Part shown: positions 1 to 6,776 of the stretch, piece after piece
Position numbering within the stretch: position 1 is the stretch's first letter
Layout: each line of letters starts with the position of its first letter
From: Balneolaceae bacterium
Lineage (GTDB): Bacteria > Bacteroidota > Rhodothermia > Balneolales > Balneolaceae
Direction: 5' to 3'
NCBI GenBank assembly: GCA_007126675.1
Contig: SLAU01000250.1
Span: forward strand, 1 to 7,481
Length of the DNA: 7,481 nt
Translations under genes and position numbers: made by a program
Notes under the pieces: model-generated
Database searches by the model: none
Seen by the model: only the letters and a program-made list of their open reading frames with translations
What the model was told of the DNA's origin: nothing

Positions 1-1928
1 AATGAGCGATAATCTTCGGGTACGCTGGCAGGCCTTGATTGAATTACAGGCCGGTTTGTTTCCCTTCGGATTTGCTCGCCACGATATGATGCAATCATAA
101 TATCCGTATCAAAAAGAGCGGTCCACCCGGGAGAATCCAGGCTGGTTGAATAATCAGAAATCTGTTCACCATCGGGCCTGATGAGCTGGATATCAAATTG
201 ATAATTTTGCTGATCGGGGCGTATCTGTGATTGAATAGCTCTTTGAAACTGCACCTGCACAAGCCCCGGTGATGTTATAAAATCTTCTTCTGATAAAAAG
301 CTCAGCTGCCTGGCCATTGAGCTCAGAAGGTCTCTTAAAATCTGATTTTCATTCCCATCCACCTCCTCCGAGTATTCTTCGGCCACAACCAACAATTCGT
401 AATCTAGCCTCTCTGACGAAGCGTGATAGATAATCGTATAAATTGAAACGGAAGCGACAAATAGACCGATCATCAGTCGCCGGAAACCAGACATTGAGGC
501 AAAATAATGTGGATAAGATGCCAGCGCCCAGGATGCTAAAATGAATACAAGAAACATGGATGCAGCAAGCAGAAACATCCATCCGGTAATAATATCAGCA
601 AGCAGAAATTGATGCACGATAAAAGAAACTGAAATAAACCCAAATGCAGCTGTTATAAAAATCAGAACAGATTTATCATCTTCAAACCGAAAAAGAAAAT
701 GCCCGATTGAAATGATGATTCCCGCAACGGATGTAAACAATAAAATAGATGCGATGTAAAAGGTTGATGTCTCCGGATCGGGGATTAGCTCAAGGTCTAA
801 AATTGGAATCCCGGTTTCGATCAGCAGCTGATGAGTATTCAGAATAAAGTAGAGTAAAATAAAAATACTGCCTCCGCCAAATATCAAAGTTAAAAGTGCG
901 CCTTTAAACTGTATTTGGCTGCCGGTGTTGTTATTCAGATTTTTTAGAGAATAAAGGCAGACAAGAGATAATAAAATCATGAATATTGCACTCAGTAAAT
1001 ATTGTGCAAGCAGTATGGCCGTTTCAGCTTTTTGTGTACCCTCATCAAATAAATATTCAGTAACCCAGCTTTCGGCAATTCCGAATTGGACAGCAGCAAA
1101 CCAAGCTCCGAAAATCAATATAAGTTGTGAGATTATTGATAAAACTGAACGCTTGTAGATTGTGAATAGGATGAATACAAACAGGAGAAGGATGAAAATT
1201 GAATTGTGAAAAAACATCCGCCACTGCGAAAAATATTCACTTCTGATACTTTCGTATTTATCTAAATCAGCATGTGATGCATACACAACGCCAGCCGAAT
1301 CAGATTCGGTTGTTTGAAGTACCCGGTAACTGAATGGTTCTTCGGGAAAAGGGTCAAAAAAATTGAAATTTACGGGATAAAGATTCTTTAATGAGGGATC
1401 ATCAGAAAGGTTGAATGTTGCAGACTCACCAAATGGCAGGTTGGTAGTTTGTTCAAGTTTTTTAGCCGTAAGTAATCTGTAAGGTTGTTCATTAATTGAA
1501 AATGCAGTTTGCGCAACAATCAGTACAACATTGTTTCTTTTAATTACTGATGTTTTAACTGTCTCGTCAGGCTCTTCAAAAAATCCCGGAATTGCGATCA
1601 GGTTAAATCCATCCCATGTCCATGGCTCACCATCCCTGTAAAGCATTACTCCCCAAAAATTATGTCTGTTTAATTCCCGGTAGATGAGCTGCCTGTTTTG
1701 CCTGGTTTCAATCATTGCTGCAAGCTGATCGGCAAGCCGGGCTGTTTGGTCTTGTAGATCTGAATGCAGGTTAAGATAAAGCTCCTCACCCTGATTAAGT
1801 CCGGTCTCTATAAGTAATTCAATATCTGTATCCCGTTCAGAATTTTGAACGATGATTTTTTCAAAAATGACGTACCCGATAACGACTATTATCAGAATAG
1901 AAACAGATATGGTAAGTGGTCTATTCAC
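1..1928 (-). CDS. Large multi-membrane sensor-like protein, probable N-terminal half of a histidine kinase (C-terminus outside window)
   Basis: One frame stays open from a GTG at 1928 to the window edge, giving 642 codons without a stop. An in-frame TAG at 1941-1943 and no other start codon before the GTG fix the start; the first in-frame ATG is about 70 codons in. Visible layout: membrane segment 6-27, a long probably periplasmic region 28-240, a cluster of about seven or eight hydrophobic segments between 241 and 502, then a second hydrophilic segment 503-642 that topology also places outside. A basic cytoplasmic loop (around 475-484, GFRR) agrees with this. Two extracytoplasmic regions flanking a membrane bundle fit the input half of large sensor histidine kinases common in FCB-group bacteria, where HAMP, HisKA and HATPase domains would follow. 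That is inference: no H-box or ATP-binding motif lies inside the window, and another membrane signalling protein is possible. The coding frame is very certain; the function is not. Confidence 0.85.
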   Translation of the reverse strand, partial: MNRPLTISVSILIIVVIGYVIFEKIIVQNSERDTDIELLIETGLNQGEELYLNLHSDLQDQTARLADQLAAMIETRQNRQLIYRELNRHNFWGVMLYRDGEPWTWDGFNLIAIPGFFEEPDETVKTSVIKRNNVVLIVAQTAFSINEQPYRLLTAKKLEQTTNLPFGESATFNLSDDPSLKNLYPVNFNFFDPFPEEPFSYRVLQTTESDSAGVVYASHADLDKYESIRSEYFSQWRMFFHNSIFILLLFVFILFTIYKRSVLSIISQLILIFGAWFAAVQFGIAESWVTEYLFDEGTQKAETAILLAQYLLSAIFMILLSLVCLYSLKNLNNNTGSQIQFKGALLTLIFGGGSIFILLYFILNTHQLLIETGIPILDLELIPDPETSTFYIASILLFTSVAGIIISIGHFLFRFEDDKSVLIFITAAFGFISVSFIVHQFLLADIITGWMFLLAASMFLVFILASWALASYPHYFASMSGFRRLMIGLFVASVSIYTIIYHASSERLDYELLVVAEEYSEEVDGNENQILRDLLSSMARQLSFLSEEDFITSPGLVQVQFQRAIQSQIRPDQQNYQFDIQLIRPDGEQISDYSTSLDSPGWTALFDTDIMIASYRGEQIRRETNRPVIQSRPASVPEDYRS

Positions 1929-1984
1929 TACAGTGAGCGCCTAATTTAAATGATGGCATAAAAAATAGTATTCTCTGTTATGCA

Positions 1985-2006
1985 AAACCGAAAGGTTATT
2001 CGGTTT
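1985..2006 (-). terminator. Possible terminator hairpin after rsfS
   Basis: AAACCGAA and TTCGGTTT form a perfect 8-bp stem around a 6-base loop. On the minus strand the stem runs into only four T residues, so it is a weak intrinsic terminator. It lies about 108 bases beyond the rsfS stop and 57 bases before the GTG of the next minus-strand gene, a sensible place to separate the two units. A consensus TATAAT on the minus strand (2010-2015) sits immediately upstream. If that is the -10 of the downstream gene, the hairpin would instead be at the 5' end of its mRNA. Confidence 0.4.
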
Positions 2007-2009
2007 GTT

Positions 2010-2015
2010 ATTATA
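2010..2015 (-). promoter_or_regulatory. Possible -10 box for the sensor-like gene
   Basis: The minus strand reads TATAAT, a perfect -10 hexamer, about 82 bases before the GTG start at 1928. No convincing -35 box is found 16-18 bases upstream, and the sequence around it is A/T-rich, so a chance match is quite possible. Confidence 0.2.
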
Positions 2016-2047
2016 AAAATTAAATAGCTCAAAGCACATTTACTGCG

Positions 2048-2076
2048 ATCAGCTGATTATCACTAACGCTTAAGTG
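2048..2076. repeat. Dyad-symmetric elements between rsfS and the sensor-like gene
   Basis: ATCAGCTGAT at 2048-2057 is a perfect 10-bp palindrome. Four bases later CACTAACGCTTAAGTG (2061-2076) is an imperfect 16-bp dyad with six of eight positions matching. They could be operator half-sites for the downstream minus-strand gene or RNA hairpins in the rsfS 3' end. Neither matches a binding site I recognise, and short palindromes also occur by chance. Confidence 0.2.
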
Positions 2077-2113
2077 TTCTGTAATTGTACGGTTATAGAA
2101 TTTTCTGAATCGA

Positions 2114-2524
2114 TTACTGATCTGCCACTTCAGTACGTATTGCATCATTCCACATACGTTCTATACCGTAATACTCTCTTTTTTCCTGGCTGAATATGTG
2201 TACAACTACATTCACATAATCGATAATTATCCATCTGCGAGCGTCCATTCCCTCGCGCTGCCAGGCTTGCTCTCCAATTTTTTCTTTGGTTTCTTCAAGT
2301 ACGTTATTTGCCAAAGCACGGATTTGTGTTTCGGAGGTACCATGGCATACAATAAAATAGTCGGTAAGTGTAGTAAGCTCTCTCACATCAAGAATTACAA
2401 TATCTTTGGCTTTTTTGTCTTGCAGAGCTTCGGAAATTGTATTTATAAGGAGGGTAGAATCAGAAGTTTTGTAATCAGACACACTGGTGAACTGATCAAT
2501 ATTTGTATCTGTATTGTTTGGCAT
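2114..2524 (-). CDS. rsfS: Ribosome silencing factor RsfS (YbeB/Iojap family)
   Basis: RsfS binds ribosomal protein uL14 on free 50S subunits and blocks joining to 30S, lowering translation in stationary phase or starvation. The protein is 136 residues from the ATG at 2524. The family core spans roughly 23-128: LLINTISEALQDKKAKDIVILDV, then DYFIVCHGTSETQIRALA (55-72), and the signature GMDARRWIIIDY...VHIFSQEKREYYGIERMW (92-125). About 20 polar residues precede the core, a little longer than usual. A TTG at 2530 would add two residues; the ATG is preferred, although no Shine-Dalgarno sequence precedes either. It begins 11 bases after the stop of the LytR_C gene, so it is probably translated from the same mRNA as that gene and the secreted protein. 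Identification is confident from the conserved C-terminal block. Confidence 0.95.
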   Translation of the reverse strand: MPNNTDTNIDQFTSVSDYKTSDSTLLINTISEALQDKKAKDIVILDVRELTTLTDYFIVCHGTSETQIRALANNVLEETKEKIGEQAWQREGMDARRWIIIDYVNVVVHIFSQEKREYYGIERMWNDAIRTEVADQ

Positions 2525-2535
2525 AGGCAATTTAT

Positions 2536-2988
2536 TTATAAGTTTAATTTTTCGTAATCAGATCCTAAAACAAGGGTTACATCAAGATAAAAATCAGATG
2601 ATGTTTCCCGAAGTATAAATTCATCAGAAATACCAATTGCATTCGCAAGTCTGCGTGCATTTTCAATTTTACCGGTTCGTGCAATTACATGAGTATTTTC
2701 GACATTAAAATGATCAAAGTTGCCGGTTTCAACTACATCAAAACCATAGCTGCGCAGCGTACCGGTAAAAGCAGTGGCTAAACCGGGTACACCACAACCA
2801 TTTAACACTTCAAGTTGAATTACATTACTTATTAAAGCCGGATCAGGATCTGCGCGTTCAGCTACAATTCTTGGATATACAAAACGTGTTGCTAAAAAGA
2901 ATAAGAGAACAAGTAAAAGTACTCCTAAAAATCCGATCGCAGTGTTTAAAAATACAGAAGAATACTCGGAACGTTTGCTATCTGACAT
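2536..2988 (-). CDS. Membrane-anchored LytR C-terminal (LytR_C) domain protein
   Basis: The product is 150 residues from the ATG at 2988; a TTG one codon upstream is a poorer start. A short polar N-terminus is followed by one strong membrane segment (about 13-37, rich in L/V/F), then a linker and a LytR_C-type domain (about 56-142). The domain shows the typical opening IQLEVLNGCGVPGLA, a middle FDVVETGNFD and the ending DVTLVLGSDY. Topology suggests the domain is periplasmic. LytR_C usually sits at the C-terminus of LytR-CpsA-Psr ligases; here the catalytic LCP domain is absent, so it is not an LCP enzyme. The role of stand-alone LytR_C proteins is not settled, and a link to cell-envelope polymers is only inference. 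It sits nine bases after the secreted-protein stop and 11 before rsfS, in one operon. Confidence 0.88.
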   Translation of the reverse strand: MSDSKRSEYSSVFLNTAIGFLGVLLLVLLFFLATRFVYPRIVAERADPDPALISNVIQLEVLNGCGVPGLATAFTGTLRSYGFDVVETGNFDHFNVENTHVIARTGKIENARRLANAIGISDEFILRETSSDFYLDVTLVLGSDYEKLNL

Positions 2989-2997
2989 CAACTACAA

Positions 2998-3516
2998 TTA
3001 ATACCAAAATGGATGATGTTGGTTTGTGTAGATCGAAGATCGCGGTGTGCCATGCATTCCAAAAGGAGAGTAATGGTAATGATATGGGCGCTGCGAAAAT
3101 TCAAATGAAACTCTTGTATTTTCAGAAAGTCTGTAGTCGAGCCTTGCGCTGTCGATGATAATTCTTGACCCCAAACTGTTATCCTGAGTCATAAAACTAT
3201 TTCCGAAAGGAGAATGCAGAAAAGACATGCTTATGCTAGCGTCAAGATTCTCAGACAGGTCAAATGCCATAGTATTTGTGTAAGCATTAATATTTTGCAT
3301 TTGTCCGCCAAAACTGCCAAACGTCATTGAATAAGAGTGAGTCATAGTCATATTCAGCATATTCATCCAATCACCCACAGAGCTCGACGAATGTGATTGT
3401 GTGTGTGATATCACGCCATTATACGTATCCATTGGCTGAAGATCTTGCCTTAGCTGTGCATCAGCAATAGTTGCGGTTGCAAAAAATAGTATTGCGAACA
3501 ATGTTACGTATTTCAT
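2998..3516 (-). CDS. Small secreted Met/His-rich protein, beta-strand type, unknown function
   Basis: I do not recognise a family. The 172-residue product starts with a clear Sec signal peptide (MKYV, hydrophobic 5-17, likely cut after ADA at 20). The mature part is rich in Ser, Met, His and aromatic residues. Alternating polar/apolar stretches at about 58-68, 83-101 and 118-143 suggest amphipathic beta strands. An internal repeat is visible: FDLSEN followed by strand and SPFG (85-105), and YRLSEN followed by strand and SPFG (128-153). The chain ends in aromatic residues (PFWY), as outer-membrane beta proteins often do, but it is short for a barrel. A Met/His cluster at 51-64 (MNML...THSYSM) and HYHY, GMHG and QHH near the end could bind metal; this is speculation. 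AAAGG six bases before the ATG is a fair ribosome site. It is the first gene of the operon with the LytR_C protein and rsfS. Confidence 0.8.
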   Translation of the reverse strand: MKYVTLFAILFFATATIADAQLRQDLQPMDTYNGVISHTQSHSSSSVGDWMNMLNMTMTHSYSMTFGSFGGQMQNINAYTNTMAFDLSENLDASISMSFLHSPFGNSFMTQDNSLGSRIIIDSARLDYRLSENTRVSFEFSQRPYHYHYSPFGMHGTPRSSIYTNQHHPFWY

Positions 3517-3552
3517 TTGAACCTTTAAGATCTTGGTTTACCTATATAATGT

Positions 3553-3581
3553 AGTATACAGAAACGTCAGGAGTTAGTAAA
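3553..3581 (-). promoter_or_regulatory. Sigma70-like promoter for the secreted protein/LytR_C/rsfS operon
   Basis: On the minus strand TTTACT (3576-3581, four of six to TTGACA) and TATACT (3553-3558, five of six to TATAAT) are separated by exactly 17 bases. Transcription would start near 3546, about 30 bases before the ATG at 3516. An A/T-rich dyad lies just upstream of the -35 and could act as an UP element. Confidence 0.55.
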
Positions 3582-3592
3582 CAATTTCATGC

Positions 3593-3613
3593 CAAAATGT
3601 AAAAAATATTTTG
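3593..3613. repeat. A/T-rich inverted repeat upstream of the minus-strand promoter
   Basis: CAAAAT (3593-3598) and ATTTTG (3608-3613) form a perfect 6-bp inverted repeat around a nine-base A/T-rich centre. It lies 11 bases upstream of the -35 box of the secreted-protein operon, on the shared side of the divergent region with queA. It could be an UP element or an operator; such A/T-rich repeats also arise by chance. Confidence 0.25.
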
Positions 3614-3672
3614 AACTAGTTAGTAGCAGTTAACGTAACAGGAGCAGACATCTTGCACGAATTTTAAAAAGT

Positions 3673-3701
3673 TTGATTTGATGGGTGATCAAAAATACGA
3701 T
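3673..3701 (+). promoter_or_regulatory. Probable promoter of the queA-ispD-ispF-dedA operon
   Basis: TTGATT (3673-3678, four of six to the -35 consensus) and TACGAT (3696-3701, four of six to the -10 consensus) are 17 bases apart. Transcription would start near 3708, leaving a leader of about 50 bases before queA. It is the best plus-strand candidate between the divergent genes. GATCAAA occurs in its spacer (3688-3694) and again near 3737, which may be coincidence. Confidence 0.4.
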
Positions 3702-3757
3702 ATATTTCCAAGCTTATTCTTTTCACAATATTAACCGATCAAATCTGACGGCAACAC

Positions 3758-4810
3758 ATGAAGATGAAACTAACAGATTTCAAATTTGAAATCGAAGATT
3801 TTAATATACCGGAAAAGCCAGTTCAACCAAGAGATGCATCTAAGCTAATGGTGCTCAACCGTGAAGAACGAACTATTAATCACGAAACTTTTGCTGATAT
3901 TCACAAATATATCAACGAAGGAGATGTTATTATTTATAATAATACTAAAGTATTTCCGGCCAAATTAAAGGGTAAGAAAGAAAAAACAGATGCAGATATT
4001 GAAGTTTTTCTTCTTAGAGAATTGATGCCTGAAAATATGTTGTGGGATGTGCTTGTAGAACCTGCGCGTAAAATTCGAATCGGGAATAAACTTTATTTCG
4101 GTGAAGATCTTATGGCAGAAGTTGTGGATAATACAACTTCGCGAGGCAGAACAATTCGGTTCTTATATGAAGGGCCAAATCATGAACTGTACGAAAGGCT
4201 CGATGAAATCGGTGACATGCCGTTGCCTCCCTATATTGAAAGAGAGCCAGACGAGGATGATAAAGAGACCTATCAGACAATTTTTGCTAAAGAAAGAGGA
4301 GCTGTTGCTGCGCCCACTGCCGGGATGCACTTTACGCCGGAGCTGGTAGAGAAAATTGAGAAGAAAGGTGCTGAATTTTTACCTGTTACATTACACATCG
4401 GGTGGGGAACCTTCCGTCCGGTTGAGGTAGAGGATCTGACTAAGCACCGGATGGATTCAGAAAATTATTTTATCTCAAGAGAAACTTCTGATAAAGTAAA
4501 TACCGCTTTAAGAAGTAAAAAGAATAGAGTAATTGCATGTGGTACTTCTGCAGTTAGGGTTCTTGAAACAAGTGTTATGGCCAGTGGTATGTCAAAACCG
4601 GGAACCGGATGGACCGATAAGTTCATCTATCCTGATTATCCGTTTAAAATTACAGAAGGTTTGATAACAAACTTCCACAGGCCAGAATCTACATTATTGA
4701 TGCTCGCTGCTGCATTTGGCGGATATGAATTTATCATGGAAGCTTATAAAGAAGCTCAGGAAAAGGATTATCGATTCTTCAGCTTCGGTGATGCCATGCT
4801 GATTATTTGA
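3758..4810 (+). CDS. queA: S-adenosylmethionine:tRNA ribosyltransferase-isomerase QueA
   Basis: QueA transfers and rearranges the ribosyl group of SAM onto 7-aminomethyl-7-deazaguanine at wobble position 34 of GUN-anticodon tRNAs, giving epoxyqueuosine, the last precursor of queuosine. The 350-residue length is usual for the family. Visible signatures: RDASKLMVL (25-33), GDVIIYNNTKVFPAKLKG (55-72), GDMPLPPYIER (152-162), RGAVAAPTAGMHFT (180-193), LHIGWGTFRPV (212-222), ITEGLITNFHRPESTLLMLAAAFGG (298-322) and YRFFSFGDAML (338-348). The protein appears complete. The ATG at 3758 is taken; a second in-frame ATG at 3764 would give the common N-terminus MKLTDFKF and is equally plausible, since no Shine-Dalgarno motif discriminates. 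It is the first gene of the plus-strand operon and its stop overlaps the ispD start. Its substrate type, a GTA-anticodon tRNA-Tyr, is encoded at 7066-7148. Confidence 0.97.
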   Translation: MKMKLTDFKFEIEDFNIPEKPVQPRDASKLMVLNREERTINHETFADIHKYINEGDVIIYNNTKVFPAKLKGKKEKTDADIEVFLLRELMPENMLWDVLVEPARKIRIGNKLYFGEDLMAEVVDNTTSRGRTIRFLYEGPNHELYERLDEIGDMPLPPYIEREPDEDDKETYQTIFAKERGAVAAPTAGMHFTPELVEKIEKKGAEFLPVTLHIGWGTFRPVEVEDLTKHRMDSENYFISRETSDKVNTALRSKKNRVIACGTSAVRVLETSVMASGMSKPGTGWTDKFIYPDYPFKITEGLITNFHRPESTLLMLAAAFGGYEFIMEAYKEAQEKDYRFFSFGDAMLII

Positions 4811-5532
4811 TAAAGCGGACTCACAACGTGCCTGCCCCTACTTTTACATTAATTATTCCAGCCGCAGGTTCCGGCAAAAGAATGGGCTCTGAAACTCCTA
4901 AGCCATTTTTAAAGCTTGGGGATAAGACTGTACTTGAACACACCATCGCCAGGTTTCTTGAAGTTGAGGGTTTGCAGCAAATTGTTATTTCTACTTCTGA
5001 AAACTATTTAGAGTACACCAGGAAAAAGCTGACGGGGATTAGCGATGGACATGAGATAGTAGTGGTTGAAGGGGGTAAAGAAAGGCAGGATTCTATTCGT
5101 AATGCACTAACCGAAGTAAGAAAAGATATTCAGCTGGTTGCCGTGCACGATGCTGTAAGACCATTTATTGATAAAAGCGTTATTCAAAACTGCCTTGAAA
5201 AAGCCGATCAATCAGGAGCAGCTATTGTAGCCATCAGGGTAAAGGATACTATAAAGCTGGTGAAGACGGGCCACACAATATCTGAAACTCCAAAGAGGAA
5301 ATACTTATGGCAGGCGCAAACGCCACAGATCTTCAGGCGGGAACTTATTACCAAGGCTTATAAGTTTGCTGCAGAGACAAAGTTTACAGGAACTGACGAT
5401 GCTTCTTTAATTGAAAACTTTGGGCACGAGGTATTGGTTGTTGAGGGCAATAATCAAAATTTTAAACTCACCTACCCGTTTGATTTCAAAATTGCAGAAG
5501 CACTTGTTTCAGTAAAAGAGGAGCCGAAATGA
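4807..5532 (+). CDS. ispD: 2-C-methyl-D-erythritol 4-phosphate cytidylyltransferase IspD
   Basis: IspD couples MEP with CTP to give CDP-methylerythritol, the third step of the MEP isoprenoid pathway, in the cytosol. The 241-residue product carries the nucleotide-binding loop PAAGSGKRMGSETPKPFL (18-35), GGKERQDSIRNAL (89-101), VAVHDAVRPF (111-120), KDTIK (146-150), LWQAQTPQIF (167-176) and TDDASLIE (196-203). R25, K32, R164 and K220 line up by motif with the E. coli catalytic and phosphate-binding residues R20, K27, R157 and K213. The start is not ATG: a TTG at 4807 overlaps the queA stop in a four-base TTGA, while a GTG at 4828 would shorten the protein by seven residues and still leave ten before PAAG. 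The overlap favours TTG, but the choice is open. The stop overlaps the ispF start as ATGA, implying translational coupling. Confidence 0.96.
   Translation: MIKRTHNVPAPTFTLIIPAAGSGKRMGSETPKPFLKLGDKTVLEHTIARFLEVEGLQQIVISTSENYLEYTRKKLTGISDGHEIVVVEGGKERQDSIRNALTEVRKDIQLVAVHDAVRPFIDKSVIQNCLEKADQSGAAIVAIRVKDTIKLVKTGHTISETPKRKYLWQAQTPQIFRRELITKAYKFAAETKFTGTDDASLIENFGHEVLVVEGNNQNFKLTYPFDFKIAEALVSVKEEPK
5516..5522 (+). promoter_or_regulatory. Ribosome binding site of ispF inside ispD
   Basis: The purine-rich AAGAGGAG lies near the end of ispD, six to seven bases before the ispF ATG at 5529. It is the only strong Shine-Dalgarno-like motif of the window; most other genes here have none. It supports both the ispF start and separate loading of ribosomes at the ATGA junction. 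Confidence 0.55.
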
Positions 5533-6014
5533 ATTTTAGAATTGGTTTTGGATATGATGTGCATCGATTTTCCAAAGATCGAAAATTGATACTGGGCGGG
5601 ATCGAAATCCCTCATACCCATGGACTCAAAGGTCATTCGGATGCCGATGTGTTATTACATGCAATTACGGATGCCCTTTTAGGCGCAGCAGCTCTTGGCG
5701 ATATTGGCACTCATTTTCCCGATACAGATCCTGCCTATAAAAATGCAGATAGTTCCAAACTTCTTGAGATGGCATATCTTAAAGTGCAGGAAGATAATTT
5801 AAGTCTGATCAATCTTGACGCAACTGTGATCACAGAAAAGCCGGTTTTAAAACCGTATATAATAAGTATCAGAGAGAGAATTGCAGAAATTTTGATAACT
5901 GAAGTTTCGAATATATCTGTTAAGGCAACTACAAACGAAGCGATGGGATTTGTTGGCAGGAGTGAGGGTATTGCCGTTCATGCAGTTGCTCTATTGGGTG
6001 GAAAAAACAAATAG
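5529..6014 (+). CDS. ispF: 2-C-methyl-D-erythritol 2,4-cyclodiphosphate synthase IspF
   Basis: IspF cyclises CDP-methylerythritol 2-phosphate to MEcPP with release of CMP, the fifth step of the MEP pathway, as a trimer in the cytosol. The 161 residues match the usual length. The opening GFGYDVHRF supplies the metal ligands D10 and H12, and H44 in LLHAITDALLGAAALGDIG is the third (E. coli D8, H10, H42). Other hallmarks are GLKGHSDADV (32-41), GTHFPDTDP (60-68), LDATVITEKP (96-105) and VKATTNEAMGFVGRSEGI (131-148). All expected active-site residues are present. The ATG overlaps the ispD stop (ATGA) and is preceded by a good ribosome site. IspE, which acts between IspD and IspF, is not in the window and must be elsewhere in the genome. 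Confidence 0.98.
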   Translation: MNFRIGFGYDVHRFSKDRKLILGGIEIPHTHGLKGHSDADVLLHAITDALLGAAALGDIGTHFPDTDPAYKNADSSKLLEMAYLKVQEDNLSLINLDATVITEKPVLKPYIISIRERIAEILITEVSNISVKATTNEAMGFVGRSEGIAVHAVALLGGKNK

Positions 6015-6020
6015 CAGGTT

Positions 6021-6653
6021 ATGGAATCTTTTTTTCAAAATCTGATTGAGTGGATTCAAACCCTGTCACCGCTTAGTATTTATGCAGTTTTTGCCATAAT
6101 TGCTTACACAGAAAATGTTGTACCGCCAATTCCCGGTGATTTGCTTGTTGCATTTGGTGGTTATCTTGCAGCAGAGTATATAATTGGCTTTACAGGGTTA
6201 TGGGCTATAACAACAGTTGCATCCGTTATTGGCTTCATGAATATGTACGCGATTGGTTTCTATTTTGGAGATAAGATCGAAGCTCAGCGCAAATCTTTTT
6301 GGCTGATGAAATTCATTGATGTTAAATATTTTGACAGGGGGAAAAGGTGGATGCATAAATACGGTCAGCTTGTGATTTTGGCGAATCGGTTTTTGGCAGG
6401 CACCAGGTCGGTTATTTCGCTCACTGCAGGTCTTACCAAAACAAAAATTTATCCTACAGTATTAAACTCAACACTCAGTTCATTCCTCTGGAATGGCATT
6501 CTGTTATGGATGGGCTGGCTGGTTCACGAAAACTGGCAAATTATTGGTCATTATCTCAATGTATATGGCACAGTTATTCTTATATTGATAGGTGTGTTGA
6601 TTATTGTTCGACTGCTGTATGTGTGGAGGAAAAACAGAGAGGTTTTAGGCTGA
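6021..6653 (+). CDS. DedA-family membrane protein (VTT/SNARE-associated domain)
   Basis: This 210-residue inner-membrane protein has the DedA layout. A hydrophobic segment (about 18-32) leads into the signature ENVVPPIPGDLLVAFGGYLA (31-50), with the conserved acidic and Pro-Gly residues. A membrane segment at 57-80 ends in GFYFGDK, and a second half carries ANRFLAGTRSVISLTAGLTKT (121-141), the family's re-entrant region with conserved Arg and Gly. Two more membrane segments follow (about 145-167 and 178-203) before a basic tail (VWRKNRE). Some DedA proteins move undecaprenyl phosphate or phospholipids across the membrane and support envelope stability. Which substrate this one uses cannot be read from the sequence. 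It starts six bases after the ispF stop behind a weak AGCAGG site, so it is probably co-transcribed with queA-ispD-ispF. That fits, but does not prove, a polyprenyl-phosphate role. Confidence 0.93.
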   Translation: MESFFQNLIEWIQTLSPLSIYAVFAIIAYTENVVPPIPGDLLVAFGGYLAAEYIIGFTGLWAITTVASVIGFMNMYAIGFYFGDKIEAQRKSFWLMKFIDVKYFDRGKRWMHKYGQLVILANRFLAGTRSVISLTAGLTKTKIYPTVLNSTLSSFLWNGILLWMGWLVHENWQIIGHYLNVYGTVILILIGVLIIVRLLYVWRKNREVLG

Positions 6654-6667
6654 TAGTCGCCTGTTTA

Positions 6668-6720
6668 ACTTGGCTTTTGAAGCGGGCAGTAAACCGGAGA
6701 TACCAAGTAAGGGATTTTTT
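6668..6720 (+). terminator. Weak terminator candidate after dedA
   Basis: ACTTGG (6668-6673) pairs with CCAAGT (6703-6708), and inside it CGG (6683-6685) can pair with CCG (6694-6696). Six T residues follow at 6715-6720. The stem is short, the loop large and the T run starts six bases after the stem, so this is only a possible end of the queA-dedA transcript. Confidence 0.25.
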
Positions 6721-6740
6721 AAAATTTAAAAATTAAAATG

Positions 6741-6771
6741 TTGACAAATTTTAAATATGTCGTTAGCTTTC
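6741..6771 (+). promoter_or_regulatory. Promoter P1 of the tRNA-tuf unit with UP-like block
   Basis: A perfect TTGACA (6741-6746) is followed after 17 bases by TAGCTTTC (6764-6771). That is a poor E. coli -10 but matches seven of eight positions of the Bacteroidota-type box TAnnTTTG. The 26 bases at 6714-6739 directly upstream are all A or T, as in UP elements of strong stable-RNA promoters. Transcription would begin near 6777, leaving a leader of about 210 bases before the first tRNA. Confidence 0.5.
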
Positions 6772-6776
6772 ATGTC

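Noticed and set aside
349..582. Minus-strand open frame of 77 codons
   Set aside because: It is in another frame inside the 642-codon sensor-like gene, which stays open throughout.
2198..2557. Plus-strand open frame of 119 codons
   Set aside because: It is antisense to rsfS, whose family motifs are unmistakable on the minus strand.
2871..3158. Plus-strand open frame of 95 codons
   Set aside because: It is antisense to the LytR_C gene and the secreted-protein gene and shows no domain.
4101..4349. Plus-strand open frame of 82 codons within queA
   Set aside because: It is a shifted frame inside queA, whose conserved motifs lie in the other frame.
6506..6736. Plus-strand open frame of 76 codons over the end of dedA
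   Set aside because: It begins in a shifted frame inside dedA and runs into the A/T-rich intergenic region; no ribosome site or domain supports it.
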